Part shown: piece after piece, positions 27,001 to 34,730 of the stretch
Layout: each line of letters begins with the position of its first letter
Position numbering within the stretch: position 1 is the stretch's first letter
From: Serratia marcescens
GTDB lineage: Bacteria > Pseudomonadota > Gammaproteobacteria > Enterobacterales > Enterobacteriaceae
Direction of reading: 5' to 3'
Assembly: GCF_029846115.1 (NCBI RefSeq)
Contig: NZ_JARVZZ010000001.1
Location: forward strand, 3,906,001-3,970,000
DNA length: 64,000 nucleotides
The notes under the pieces: generated by a model
Database searches by the model: none
What the model was told of the DNA's origin: nothing
Seen by the model: the letters and a program-made list of their open reading frames with translations, nothing else
Translations under genes and position numbers: made by a program

Positions 27001-27840
27001 CGCCACGGTTTTGGTGCCCTTGTAACGCACTTCGGTAAAGAAGTGGGCGTCCGGAGTGCGCGTCTGCGGCACGTTGGAGCCCCAGGCGATAATGTAGGAG
27101 GAGTTGTACCAGTCGGCGGATTCCGGCACGTCGGTCTGCTCGCCCCAGGTCATCGGCGAGGCCGGCGGCAGATCGCAATACCAGTCGTAGAAGCTCAGGC
27201 AGGCGCCGCCGATCAGCGACAGATAGCGGGCGCCGGCGGCGTAGGACACCATCGACATTGCCGGGATCGGCGAGAAGCCGATGATACGGTCCGGGCCGAA
27301 GGTTTTGGCGGTATAGACGTTGGCGGCGGCGATCAGTTCATTGACCTCCTGCCAGCTGGATCGGACGAAGCCGCCGCGGCCGCGCGCCACCTTGTAGCTT
27401 TTGGCTTTTTCCGCATCGCCGACGATAGAACCCCAGGCCGCGACCGGATCGCTGTGCTGCGCTTTCGCCTCGCGCCACAGCTTGAGCAGACGCTTGCGCA
27501 TCAGCGGGTATTTCAGCCGGTTGGCGCTGTACAGGTACCAGGAGTAGCTGGCGCCGCGCGGGCAGCCGCGCGGTTCATGGTTGGGCAGATCGGGCCGGGT
27601 GCGCGGGTAGTCGGTTTGCTGGGTTTCCCAGGTCACCAGACCATTCTTCACGTAAATCTTCCAACTGCAGGAACCGGTACAGTTTACGCCGTGGGTGGAA
27701 CGCACCACTTTGTCGTGCTGCCAACGGCTGCGGTAGCCGTCTTCCCAGTCGCGGTTGGTGTTCAAGGTCTGGCCGTGCTCGCCAGAAAAAGGCTCCGCCA
27801 ACTGCTTGAAATAGCGGAAACGGTCTAAAAATTTGCTCAT
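24079..27840 (-). CDS. narG: Respiratory nitrate reductase alpha subunit (molybdenum catalytic)
   Basis: A 1253-residue Mo-bisMGD enzyme on the cytoplasmic face of the membrane that reduces nitrate to nitrite. The N-terminal FS0 cluster motif HGVNCTGSCSWKIYVKNG has the His ligand of NarG-type enzymes, followed by NHEPRGCPRGASYSWYLYS and QTDVPESADWYNS, which contains the molybdenum-ligand aspartate of the E. coli enzyme. Length equals the family norm (E. coli 1247). ATG 27840 is the first codon of the operon, about 50 nt below the start predicted from the FNR site. In E. coli narK lies directly upstream; here a polysaccharide locus intervenes. Confidence 0.97.
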   Translation of the reverse strand: MSKFLDRFRYFKQLAEPFSGEHGQTLNTNRDWEDGYRSRWQHDKVVRSTHGVNCTGSCSWKIYVKNGLVTWETQQTDYPRTRPDLPNHEPRGCPRGASYSWYLYSANRLKYPLMRKRLLKLWREAKAQHSDPVAAWGSIVGDAEKAKSYKVARGRGGFVRSSWQEVNELIAAANVYTAKTFGPDRIIGFSPIPAMSMVSYAAGARYLSLIGGACLSFYDWYCDLPPASPMTWGEQTDVPESADWYNSSYIIAWGSNVPQTRTPDAHFFTEVRYKGTKTVAVTPDYAEVAKLCDHWLNPKQGTDSAMALAMGHVMLKEFHLDREVGYFRDYVRRYTDMPMLVLLEAREGGHYAAGRLLRAADLVDGLGQENNPEWKTVAIDSRSGDLVAPQGSIGFRWGEKGKWNLEQREGKSQQEVELQLSLLGMHDDVAEVGFPYFGGADSEHFNSVALDEILLHKLPVKRLQLADGSEALVTSVYDLTLANYGLERGLGDANCAADYDEVKAYSPAWAEQITGVSRHNIIRIAREFAENAEKTHGRSMIIVGAGVNHWYHMDMTYRGLINMLIFCGCVGQSGGGWAHYVGQEKLRPQTGWLPLAFGLDWQRPPRHMNSTSFFYNHSSQWRYETVGTDELLSPLADKSRFGGSLIDFNVRAERMGWLPSAPQLGTNPLRLAEQARAAGQSPVEFTVDSLKNGTLGFAAEQPDNPQNFPRNLFVWRSNLLGSSGKGHEYMLKYLLGTENGIQGKDLGQQGGVKPQEVEWREQGGEGKLDLVVTLDFRMSSTCLYSDVVLPTATWYEKDDMNTSDMHPFIHPLSAAVDPAWDSKSDWEIYKGIAKAFSEVCVGHLGQETDVVTLPIQHDSAAELAQPYGVQDWKKGECDLIPGKTAPHIIAVERDYPATYERFTSLGPLLDKLGNGGKGISWNTQTEVDFLKQLNYVKADGPAAGRPKIESAIDAAEVILSLAPETNGQVAVKAWEALSNVTGRDHRHLALNKEDEKIRFRDIQAQPRKIISSPTWSGLEDEHVSYNACYTNVHELIPWRTLSGRQQLYQDHEWMRAFGESLLVYRPPIDTRAAQPLLNSKPNGNKEKALNFLTPHQKWGIHSTYSDNLLMLTLSRGGPIVWLSEDDAKDLGIADNDWIEAFNANGALTARAVVSQRIPAGMTMMYHAQERIVNLPGSEITSQRGGIHNSVTRACPKPTHMIGGYAQLAYGFNYYGTVGSNRDEFVVVRKMNRIDWLDDEGNDYAQGSQQENSK

Positions 27841-27924
27841 CCGGAATGCTCCTGAAGGCTCTTGTCGTTATAAGAAGACATGCTCAATCTGCCGCCAGCC
27901 TACTGACGGCCAACCGGCGGCAAA

Positions 27925-27938
27925 TTGATTGCGATCAA
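27925..27938 (-). promoter_or_regulatory. FNR box of narGHJI
   Basis: TTGATTGCGATCAA, a perfect TTGAT-N4-ATCAA FNR site centred 91-92 bp upstream of the narG ATG. A class II position (-41.5) puts the transcription start near 27890. The remaining gene-free bases 27939-28132 are AT-rich; I see no convincing NarL 7-2-7 site there. Confidence 0.85.
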
Positions 27939-28092
27939 GAGAAAGCGGGAGGCGACGCGCGCGCCGGGTGAGAAATACCACCAAAGTATAGGTGCGGAAA
28001 ATTAATTTAATCTATTGAATTATATCGAATAAAAAAGGAAATCAAGAGGAGAGCGGGCAGGTAGGAGACAAGACGGGGTATTTGGGGGTAGG

Positions 28093-28114
28093 ACGCGGGA
28101 GAAACCTCCCGCGT
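28093..28114 (-). terminator. Hairpin at the end of the polysaccharide operon
   Basis: Perfect 9-bp arms ACGCGGGAG and CTCCCGCGT with a 4-base loop, 18 bases after the last stop codon of the polysaccharide operon. No T-tract follows on the reverse strand. Probably marks the operon end and separates it from the narG promoter. Confidence 0.45.
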
Positions 28115-28132
28115 GACGATAACTCGGCGCTT

Positions 28133-30001
28133 TCAGCGTTGGAGCCACAGCGTCGCGGTGCCCACGGCGGGCAACGCCAGCGTGATCTCCGCCCCCCCTT
28201 CCTGCTGCCGCCAGCCCGCCGGAAGGCGCAATCGGGTGCTTCCCTTTCGATAGTAAGGATTGGCTACCAGCAGCAAGGCGCGATCGCCCAGAATAAACAT
28301 CCGCGCCGACATTTGCGGATCGCTTCCCGCCAGCGGCATCGATTTTCCCGTCAGCAGATACGGGGTGAAAGCGGCGATTTGCTGAGACACGGCAGCCACA
28401 CCACGCCAGGCGGCGTCAAACTCCCGTTGGTCGAAGCGGCCGGTTTTGCGCTTGTAAAACAGATCGGTATAAGAATAAAACAGCAGCCCCTTGGCGCCGC
28501 CGATCAACGCCTGCCAGGCCTGATTGCGGATTTCTGCCTCTGACGGCGGATGTGGCCTGCGGCGGGCGTCATAAGCGGCGTGATCCATGATTTGCATCAC
28601 CACCCAGGCCCCGCGCGCCTGGCGGGCGGCCTGCACCGTGAGTTCGGTATAACGCGTGGTGCGCGTCAGATCGCTATCGTTCCCCACCGGGTAAGGATCG
28701 GTCGCCAAAATGTCGCTGCTGTTAAAGTAGGCGTCCAACTCCCCGGTTTTGTTCAACACCTGGAAGGTGGGATGATCGCCATCAAGCCGCTTTATTTGCA
28801 GGTTTTTTTCCTCGATCTTATCGAGATATTCCGGCCCCAGCTCATCGTTGATGTACCAGGCGAGCAGGTTGGGCTGAGCGCGCAAGCGCTGCACGTACCA
28901 GGCCGTCATCGCCGCGTAGTCGCCACCGCGGACGGCCGGCGCGAAACGGCTGCCGCGGTACTGATCTTTGACGGAGTAAATGACCAGCAGCCCGCGCTTG
29001 CGTGCGTTGCGGAAAAAGGCGTAAGGATCTTTCTTTTCCCCGTAATCATAGTTCAGCACCGTGTTGAATCCCGCCGATGCGATGCGCGCCAAATGCTCAT
29101 CGGTCGCCACGTTGGCGTAAATGCCCAACGGGAAAAGCCGTTGACCGTCGCGCAGGGTAAAGCCTTCGCTGTCGATCGCCACTTTGGCCGCAGGCTGCCC
29201 GACGCGAAAAGACAGCTCGCTGCCCTGTGCCGGCTGGGATTGCTGCCCGGTGACCTGCTGACGCAGGCGGTATTCCCCCTGGGCCAGGCCGGTCGGCAGT
29301 GGGTATTCGATACGGCGCTGCCCTTCAACCTGATAACGGTCGCGGCTACGGTGAACAACCTGCCCCTCGGCATTGAGCAATTCGCTGTCGACCTGCAAAC
29401 GCTGCGGCTGCGAAGTGACGACCAGCGTGTCGACCCTCCCCTGCGCCGACGCGCCGAGCTGATACAACGCCGGCGTAGGCGCTCGAGCACACGCATAGGC
29501 GTCGTCAAACCAGACGGTACCGGTGCTCCCCTTACGCAGATAAACGCCAAAAGTGATTCGCGCCGCCTGCGGCGGTACGGTATAGCTGGCGCTCACCTGC
29601 CGCCAGCCGCTGTCGCCGGTCACCCCAGCCGGATAGCTGCCTTCCAGAAAGCGCCCCTGCGCATCAAAGCTCTGCAAATAGACCCCGGCGCCGCCGTCGC
29701 GGCTTTGCCCGCGTACGTCCTGGGTCTTGAGCCAGACGCCGAAATCGATCGTCTGCCCAGGCACAACCTGCAGCGCCTGGTTGAAGGTACGGTACTGCGC
29801 GGCATCTGCATTGTCATAACGCAGACTGCCACTGCCGCTGTGCGCATCGCCGTCGGCCTGCGCGCCCTGCGCTCGCCAGCCGCTGAGACCCTGCTCAAAG
29901 CCGGGGTTGGTCAACAGATTGGGTTGGCAGCTCTGCGCCAGAGCCGAAACGCCCCACAAGGCGCAACAGCCCAGAGCCACCCTCTGATACATTCCCCTCA
30001 T
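28133..30001 (-). CDS. Secreted glycosidase-like protein with N-terminal carbohydrate-binding-like domain
   Basis: A 622-residue exported protein and last gene of the polysaccharide operon. A signal peptide (MRGMYQRVALGCCALWGVSALAQ) is followed by a jelly-roll region of CBM4/9 type (NLLTNPGFEQGLSGW, then SGSGSLRYDN and ITFGVYLRKGSTGTVWFDD). The C-terminal half looks like a TIM-barrel glycoside hydrolase (LFPLGIYANVATDEHLARI, LLAWYINDELGPEYLD with a candidate Glu acid, KGLLFYSYTDLF). ATG 30001 has AAGGA seven bases upstream; ATG 30007 in the ATGA overlap is the alternative. It probably trims or depolymerises the polymer made by the cluster. Exact GH family not determined. Confidence 0.7.
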   Translation of the reverse strand: MRGMYQRVALGCCALWGVSALAQSCQPNLLTNPGFEQGLSGWRAQGAQADGDAHSGSGSLRYDNADAAQYRTFNQALQVVPGQTIDFGVWLKTQDVRGQSRDGGAGVYLQSFDAQGRFLEGSYPAGVTGDSGWRQVSASYTVPPQAARITFGVYLRKGSTGTVWFDDAYACARAPTPALYQLGASAQGRVDTLVVTSQPQRLQVDSELLNAEGQVVHRSRDRYQVEGQRRIEYPLPTGLAQGEYRLRQQVTGQQSQPAQGSELSFRVGQPAAKVAIDSEGFTLRDGQRLFPLGIYANVATDEHLARIASAGFNTVLNYDYGEKKDPYAFFRNARKRGLLVIYSVKDQYRGSRFAPAVRGGDYAAMTAWYVQRLRAQPNLLAWYINDELGPEYLDKIEEKNLQIKRLDGDHPTFQVLNKTGELDAYFNSSDILATDPYPVGNDSDLTRTTRYTELTVQAARQARGAWVVMQIMDHAAYDARRRPHPPSEAEIRNQAWQALIGGAKGLLFYSYTDLFYKRKTGRFDQREFDAAWRGVAAVSQQIAAFTPYLLTGKSMPLAGSDPQMSARMFILGDRALLLVANPYYRKGSTRLRLPAGWRQQEGGAEITLALPAVGTATLWLQR

Positions 30002-30003
30002 GG

Positions 30004-30747
30004 TCATTTCCTTTTCACCACGGCATTGAACAGATAGGTGGCGAACAGATAGCAGGATTTCTGGTAAGACAGCCCCAAATGCTGACGGTAAATCCGCCAT
30101 TGCCAGTCCGCGGCGCGGATTTTGTTGCCCGACAGCGAATGGGTAGACAATCGGTAACAGGCCAGCGGTTCGGGAATGCAGTAGGCCAGGCCGTTACGCG
30201 CCTTCTGCAGCACCGCCAGCCACATCAAATAGTCCTCATGGCCCACTTTTTGCTGATACACCTTACCGATGCGCTTTTGGTTGTAGATACCGGTGAGATT
30301 GCCGATCCAGTTGCTTTTCAACATGTCCTGATAGCCGATAAGCTCATCCGCGCCACGGGTGTTTTTGATCAATTTCAGATCGTCTTCGAAGGTGTAATAA
30401 TGGGAACACACCACGTCGTAGCGGCGGGTTTGCAAAATGCTCGCCTGGCGCGACAGCTTGTTGGGCAGCCATACGTCATCGCTGTCGCAGAAGGCGATAT
30501 AGTCGCCGCTCGCCGCCTCAATGCCGATGTTGCGCGTTTCCGCCACGCCCTGGTTGTGCTCATTGCGTATGTAGGTGAGACGATCGTGGATAAACGGCCG
30601 CACCACCTCGGCAGTATCGTCGGTGGACGCATCATCGATCACATACAGGTGATAATCGGTAAATCGCTGGTTCAGCACGCCTAGAATCGACTCTTTAATA
30701 GAGTTCGCCGCATTGTAGGCCGGCATGATTACGGATATCTTTTCCAT
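30004..30747 (-). CDS. Family 2 glycosyltransferase
   Basis: A 247-residue GT-A fold transferase, inverting GT2 type. It begins MEKISVIMPAYNAANSIKES with the nucleotide-sugar pocket, then YVIDDASTDDT, the DxD-like FCDSDDVW, and the acceptor-side GHEDYLMWLAVL (the ED catalytic-base motif). No transmembrane segment is evident; it would act at the cytoplasmic face on the undecaprenol-linked repeat unit. Donor sugar not predictable. Separated from the upstream GT4 gene by 7 bases. Confidence 0.85.
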   Translation of the reverse strand: MEKISVIMPAYNAANSIKESILGVLNQRFTDYHLYVIDDASTDDTAEVVRPFIHDRLTYIRNEHNQGVAETRNIGIEAASGDYIAFCDSDDVWLPNKLSRQASILQTRRYDVVCSHYYTFEDDLKLIKNTRGADELIGYQDMLKSNWIGNLTGIYNQKRIGKVYQQKVGHEDYLMWLAVLQKARNGLAYCIPEPLACYRLSTHSLSGNKIRAADWQWRIYRQHLGLSYQKSCYLFATYLFNAVVKRK

Positions 30748-30754
30748 TTTGTCC

Positions 30755-31810
30755 TCACTCGGTGAGCTGTTGCCACTGGGGATAAATACGTTCGGGAGAA
30801 AAACGACGAGACTTTTCTAACGCGGCGATAGAAAAGTGCTCACGCAAACCCGGATCGAGCATCAGTTTGATCACCCCTTCGCTGAAGGCGGCGGCGTCGT
30901 CATCGGGCACCAGATAGCCGTTGACGCCATCGTCTATCAACTCGGCCGGGCCGGTCTTGCAGTCGTAGGCCACCAGCGGCAGGCCAAAACTCATGGCTTC
31001 GATCAGCACCATCGGTAGTCCCTCATAGCGAGAAGTCATCAGATACAGGCTGGCCTGGCGATAATAGGCCGCCACGTCGGCGGTGGCCGGCAGCAGGCTC
31101 ACCTGCCGCTCCAACCCGGCGTCTTCAATCTGTCGCTGCAATGCGTCGCGCTCCGGACCGTCGCCAATAATCAGCAGTCGCCAATCCGGCACCTGCGCCA
31201 CCACGCCTCGCCACAACGCGATCAGACGATCGAAGCCTTTCTGATTGCTCAATCGCCCCACCGCCAGCGCCACCTTTTTCTGCAGCGCCGGCGTCGGCGC
31301 CTGCGCGCCGAACGGCGAAACGTTCTCGATCACCCGACACTTCCCGGTCCCCACCCAGCGAGCGATGGCGTCGCTATCTTGCCGCGTCAGGAAAATCACG
31401 CGATCGCCCAGCCGGTAAACCAGCAACTTCAACCACTTAAATACGCGCGGATACTGGTGAAAGCTGACGTGCTCACTCAACAGCAGCCGGCTGCGGGCAC
31501 AGAACAAACGCAGAAAAGGCGTCATCACCACCGACAGTTTCCCCATGGAAACGGTAATGATCACGTCCGCGCGTTCACGCCGCAGCGCCAACGCCAACCG
31601 CCATGGCCAGAACAGCGAATCGCCGCCGCCGCAGCGCAGCCGGACGTCGCTCGCCAGCGGAAAGAAACTCCGCTCGCCAAACAGCGAAAATACCGCCACC
31701 TCGTAACCCGGCAGATGCGCCAGCGCATTGGCCAAACCGCTGGCGACCCGTTCAGTGCCGCCCTTGCCCGCCATATTTTCGATAACGATGATTACCTTGC
31801 GTGGTTGCAT
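30755..31810 (-). CDS. Family 4 glycosyltransferase
   Basis: A 351-residue GT-B fold retaining transferase. It begins MQPRKVIIVIENMAGKGGTE, has VGRLSNQKGFDRLI in the middle and the C-terminal donor-site pattern SRYEGLPMVLIEAMSFGLPLV, including the EX7E glutamates. ATG 31810 is one base after the upstream GT2 stop; an in-frame extension to 31894 is unlikely. Adds one sugar of the repeat unit; linkage unknown. Confidence 0.87.
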   Translation of the reverse strand: MQPRKVIIVIENMAGKGGTERVASGLANALAHLPGYEVAVFSLFGERSFFPLASDVRLRCGGGDSLFWPWRLALALRRERADVIITVSMGKLSVVMTPFLRLFCARSRLLLSEHVSFHQYPRVFKWLKLLVYRLGDRVIFLTRQDSDAIARWVGTGKCRVIENVSPFGAQAPTPALQKKVALAVGRLSNQKGFDRLIALWRGVVAQVPDWRLLIIGDGPERDALQRQIEDAGLERQVSLLPATADVAAYYRQASLYLMTSRYEGLPMVLIEAMSFGLPLVAYDCKTGPAELIDDGVNGYLVPDDDAAAFSEGVIKLMLDPGLREHFSIAALEKSRRFSPERIYPQWQQLTE

Positions 31811-31811
31811 A

Positions 31812-32717
31812 TCATCTCCTGAATCCCTGGCGCACATTGCGCAGCAGCCGGCCGCCAACCGAGAACAACCCCAGTCGCGCCAGACAATCGCCATACCATT
31901 TGATCACCTTGAACTTGCCGCTCAGGCTGTGCCGCACGATGCGCGACGAGTAATAATTGAACGCCTGGGCATTTTCCGAATACAGCGAGGCCAGCAGGTG
32001 CTTGCAGGCGAATCCGCTGATATGGCGATCGCTGGGGCTGAGGAAGGTATTGATAAAGCGGTCGCTGGCCTCCAGATTAAGCTTCGCCGTCATGCGTCCG
32101 TAGCGCCCCACGTCGAGAAACACCCCGCCGCCGGCGTCATGCGCCACTTGCGCGCCCAAATTGGTGGCGTTGACCAGAAAGCCCCAATCCTGATGCTTGT
32201 TGAGAAACTCGGGAAATAAAAAGCGCCGATCGCTTTTTTTACGCATGCTGATGGTGGATGACCGAATATCGCCCATTTCCAGAAAAAGAAAATCCTCGCC
32301 GGAAGAACCGGATTTGTAGTGGAAGTTGAAGTCGCGTACCGAATCGCCGCTCACCTCTGCATAGTTACCGAAGATAATATCAATATGGCGATCTTCATGC
32401 TTCTTCATGCGGCGAATAATATAGTTGGTCGTGAAATAATCATCCGAATCGAGAAAAAACACGATCTCCGATTGCGCTAACTTGGTACCTAAGTTGCGCG
32501 ATACCGCCGCATTGCTCTTCTGTTTTTTCTCATGCAGCATCACGTTGCTATTAGTTGCCGCTATCTGGCGAATATATTTGATGTCATCCTCGTCAGAGCA
32601 ATCATCAACCAAAATCACCTGATAGTCGAACCCTTGGCAAGCGTTGAAAATCCGCTTCAGCGTTTTCGGCAGGTAGCGCGCACTATTATAAATAGGGATC
32701 ACGATCGAGAAATCCAT
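31812..32717 (-). CDS. Family 2 glycosyltransferase
   Basis: A 301-residue GT2 enzyme: SIVIPIYNSARYLPKTL at the N-terminus, ILVDDCSDEDD, and the DxD-like FFLDSDDYF. The C-terminal half (about residues 150-300) is less typical but contains KHQDWGFLV in the usual acceptor/base position. Base composition falls noticeably here and through the next gene compared with the flanking nar genes, a sign of separate ancestry for the locus core. Confidence 0.82.
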   Translation of the reverse strand: MDFSIVIPIYNSARYLPKTLKRIFNACQGFDYQVILVDDCSDEDDIKYIRQIAATNSNVMLHEKKQKSNAAVSRNLGTKLAQSEIVFFLDSDDYFTTNYIIRRMKKHEDRHIDIIFGNYAEVSGDSVRDFNFHYKSGSSGEDFLFLEMGDIRSSTISMRKKSDRRFLFPEFLNKHQDWGFLVNATNLGAQVAHDAGGGVFLDVGRYGRMTAKLNLEASDRFINTFLSPSDRHISGFACKHLLASLYSENAQAFNYYSSRIVRHSLSGKFKVIKWYGDCLARLGLFSVGGRLLRNVRQGFRR

Positions 32718-32720
32718 TTC

Positions 32721-33875
32721 TTAACCCTCCAAATTAGAATTTATCATTTCTTTTCCACGGCAAAGCAACAATAATGACACGTTAAATACCGGGACCAAAA
32801 AATAGGTTTCCGTAAAGGTTGTCAGCAGGAAAACAACCACCACCCAGCGCATGAATCGACTCAGCCTGCGCATATTGCCCAACAAGTGAAAATAACAAAA
32901 AAGCATGACGACAGAAGCGATGCCACCGGCCGAATAAAACATGGCGATGAAGAAGAAATCGACTGGCTTATAAGGCTCTATATTCATGCCGAACAGCGGA
33001 TTGGGTAGCCCCACCGCCTGAAACATCTGCCAGGAGAACCAGATCCGCCCGGTCAACGCCTGGTTCAAGAGGACGTCCAGCGCCGGATTACTCCCCCAGC
33101 GTATAACGCTGGCGAATTGAAAGCCGACAATGACCAACGTCAGCGCGATGCAGACTTTTCTATTGGGCGCGACACGCAGCAGCGGCGCCAGCCAAAACAG
33201 CAGCAACATCAACAACGCCAGCATAAAACAGGTGCGTGAATAGGAATACATCAGCACCGGGAGAATGATCGCCGATACTGCCAACGAAGCGATATTTTTC
33301 ATTCCACGCGTTAATTTCGCATGGTCGATCAGGCACAGCAGTGTGGCGAACAGGGCAAAAGAATAATACGCCAGGGTATTCGGATTATCGAACCCCAGCG
33401 TTAATCGGTTGCCGTAACGTTCATCAAGGTAAACAAATCCCTCGGTGTAAAAGGTATAAGGAATAACCACCAGCAACCCTGCCACCACAAAGGCGATGGC
33501 AAACATTTCAGCACCACGCCCCATTTCGATGCGACGAAATAAAATTATCACCGCCGTGCTGAATACCGCACCAAACAGATAATCACCATGCCCGGTGGCA
33601 ATATTAAGAAGAAACAGCAGAACCAAAAAACCCGCAACCGCTTTTTCCGCCAGCGTAGCGATAAAAAATGCATAGCCGACATAGAGCAACATCAGGCCAT
33701 TAAGCCCCAGCACGGCTTTATTAATCAGCTCGCTGTTGAACGATCCCGAGGTCAGGAACGTTTTCACGAAAAACATCAGCAAGAAGGTCAATACGATTGA
33801 TTGATTGACTAAATCTCGAGACTGATGATAACCCGCATTGGCATGCATTTGAAAATTGGAGGCGACTCTTAGCAT
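32721..33875 (-). CDS. O-antigen/exopolysaccharide polymerase (Wzy-like)
   Basis: A 384-residue integral membrane protein with about ten to twelve hydrophobic segments and a larger loop around residues 240-290 (ASVIRWGSNPALDVLLNQAL). The sequence is weakly conserved, as is normal for Wzy; assignment rests on topology, size and its place among wzx, wza, wzc and glycosyltransferase genes. Segments such as RLTLGFDNPNTLAYYSFAL and YSYSRTCFML recall the O-antigen ligase/polymerase family. It would polymerise repeat units at the periplasmic face. Confidence 0.75.
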   Translation of the reverse strand: MLRVASNFQMHANAGYHQSRDLVNQSIVLTFLLMFFVKTFLTSGSFNSELINKAVLGLNGLMLLYVGYAFFIATLAEKAVAGFLVLLFLLNIATGHGDYLFGAVFSTAVIILFRRIEMGRGAEMFAIAFVVAGLLVVIPYTFYTEGFVYLDERYGNRLTLGFDNPNTLAYYSFALFATLLCLIDHAKLTRGMKNIASLAVSAIILPVLMYSYSRTCFMLALLMLLLFWLAPLLRVAPNRKVCIALTLVIVGFQFASVIRWGSNPALDVLLNQALTGRIWFSWQMFQAVGLPNPLFGMNIEPYKPVDFFFIAMFYSAGGIASVVMLFCYFHLLGNMRRLSRFMRWVVVVFLLTTFTETYFLVPVFNVSLLLLCRGKEMINSNLEG

Positions 33876-33881
33876 AAGCGT

Positions 33882-34730
33882 TTACTCAGTAAAATAACTG
33901 CCCCATTCCTGCTCAATGTTTTTCGGCTTCAGCTTGCTTAACCCCGCGCCAGGCGTAAACGTCAGCTCACCGAAATACACCTTCTCGCCGACCTGGTAGA
34001 AATCCACACGGACATAAGAGAACTGCTGCGCGGTCTGGCGAGCCAAACGTATCATTTCATCCAGCCGCGTAGGGCGCGGCATCGGTTCGTCGGCATTCGG
34101 CAAGCTGATACGGATTTCAGTGCGGTTCCAGTCGATATCAAAAATATCGCGCCGATGGGTGCCGAAACGCTGGTAATCCACCTGGATGAACATACGAATT
34201 TCATGATTGTCGTTGAAACAATGAAACTTGATATCATTCGGCACCTGTTCGCCATCCAGCAACATGCGCTCCACCATGATGCAGGGTTCGATATCCAGAT
34301 AATGCTTTTCGCGACTCTGCTCGTAAAAGTTGCTGCGCATCCACGCGTTGCTGAGATCGTACAACTCCGCGTAGCTAACCTGCCGCTTGTCGAACACCAA
34401 CCGGTTATAACCGCTGCCGTGGTTGGCCTTCAGCACAAAGGCATTGGGCAATTGCCTGAACATCTCGTAACTGAGTTCAGTGCCATGCGCATACAGCTCC
34501 ACCAGATACTCCTCGCCCCACAGACCGGCGATAAATTCACGGACTTTGAACTTGTCCGACAAGGTGGTGTAGATGCTGCGCGGATAAATTTTGCGGCGCA
34601 TGATCTTTTCGCTGAAGCCGGTCGGTTTTGACAGGTGCGGCAGCTTCTTGAAATAGAGCGCGTATTTAACCTGATGGTGCCAGGCATCGGGCAGGCGCTT
34701 GGAAATGTTTTTAACCAGGATGTTTAACAT
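33882..34730 (-). CDS. TupA-like ATP-grasp protein
   Basis: A 282-residue protein resembling the ATP-grasp family named after TupA, a protein of teichuronopeptide synthesis in an alkaliphilic Bacillus. Visible features are SDKFKVREFIAGLWGEEYLV, FVLKANHGSGYNRLV (the nucleotide-binding Lys and glycine-rich loop), DIKFHCFNDNHEIRMF, YVRVDFYQVGEKVYFGELTF (acidic metal ligands) and FTPGAGL. ATP-grasp ligases join a carboxylate to an amine, so it may attach an amino acid to a uronic-acid or amino-sugar group of the polymer. The start overlaps wzx by 20 bp. Confidence 0.75.
   Translation of the reverse strand: MLNILVKNISKRLPDAWHHQVKYALYFKKLPHLSKPTGFSEKIMRRKIYPRSIYTTLSDKFKVREFIAGLWGEEYLVELYAHGTELSYEMFRQLPNAFVLKANHGSGYNRLVFDKRQVSYAELYDLSNAWMRSNFYEQSREKHYLDIEPCIMVERMLLDGEQVPNDIKFHCFNDNHEIRMFIQVDYQRFGTHRRDIFDIDWNRTEIRISLPNADEPMPRPTRLDEMIRLARQTAQQFSYVRVDFYQVGEKVYFGELTFTPGAGLSKLKPKNIEQEWGSYFTE

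Noticed and set aside
24244..27828. A 1194-codon open frame on the plus strand across the whole of narG
   Set aside because: It is the exact antisense shadow of narG, kept open by high GC and codon bias. Composition is rich in R, Q, H, A and G with no recognisable domain or ribosome site.
27960..28090. Possible NarL 7-2-7 site upstream of narG
   Set aside because: TACCACC and a nearby AGTATA do not fall into the 7-2-7 spacing; only isolated partial heptamers are present.
30755..31894. Longer N-terminus for the family 4 glycosyltransferase
   Set aside because: The extra 28 residues overlap the upstream gene, are Cys/Arg-rich and precede the normal family start.
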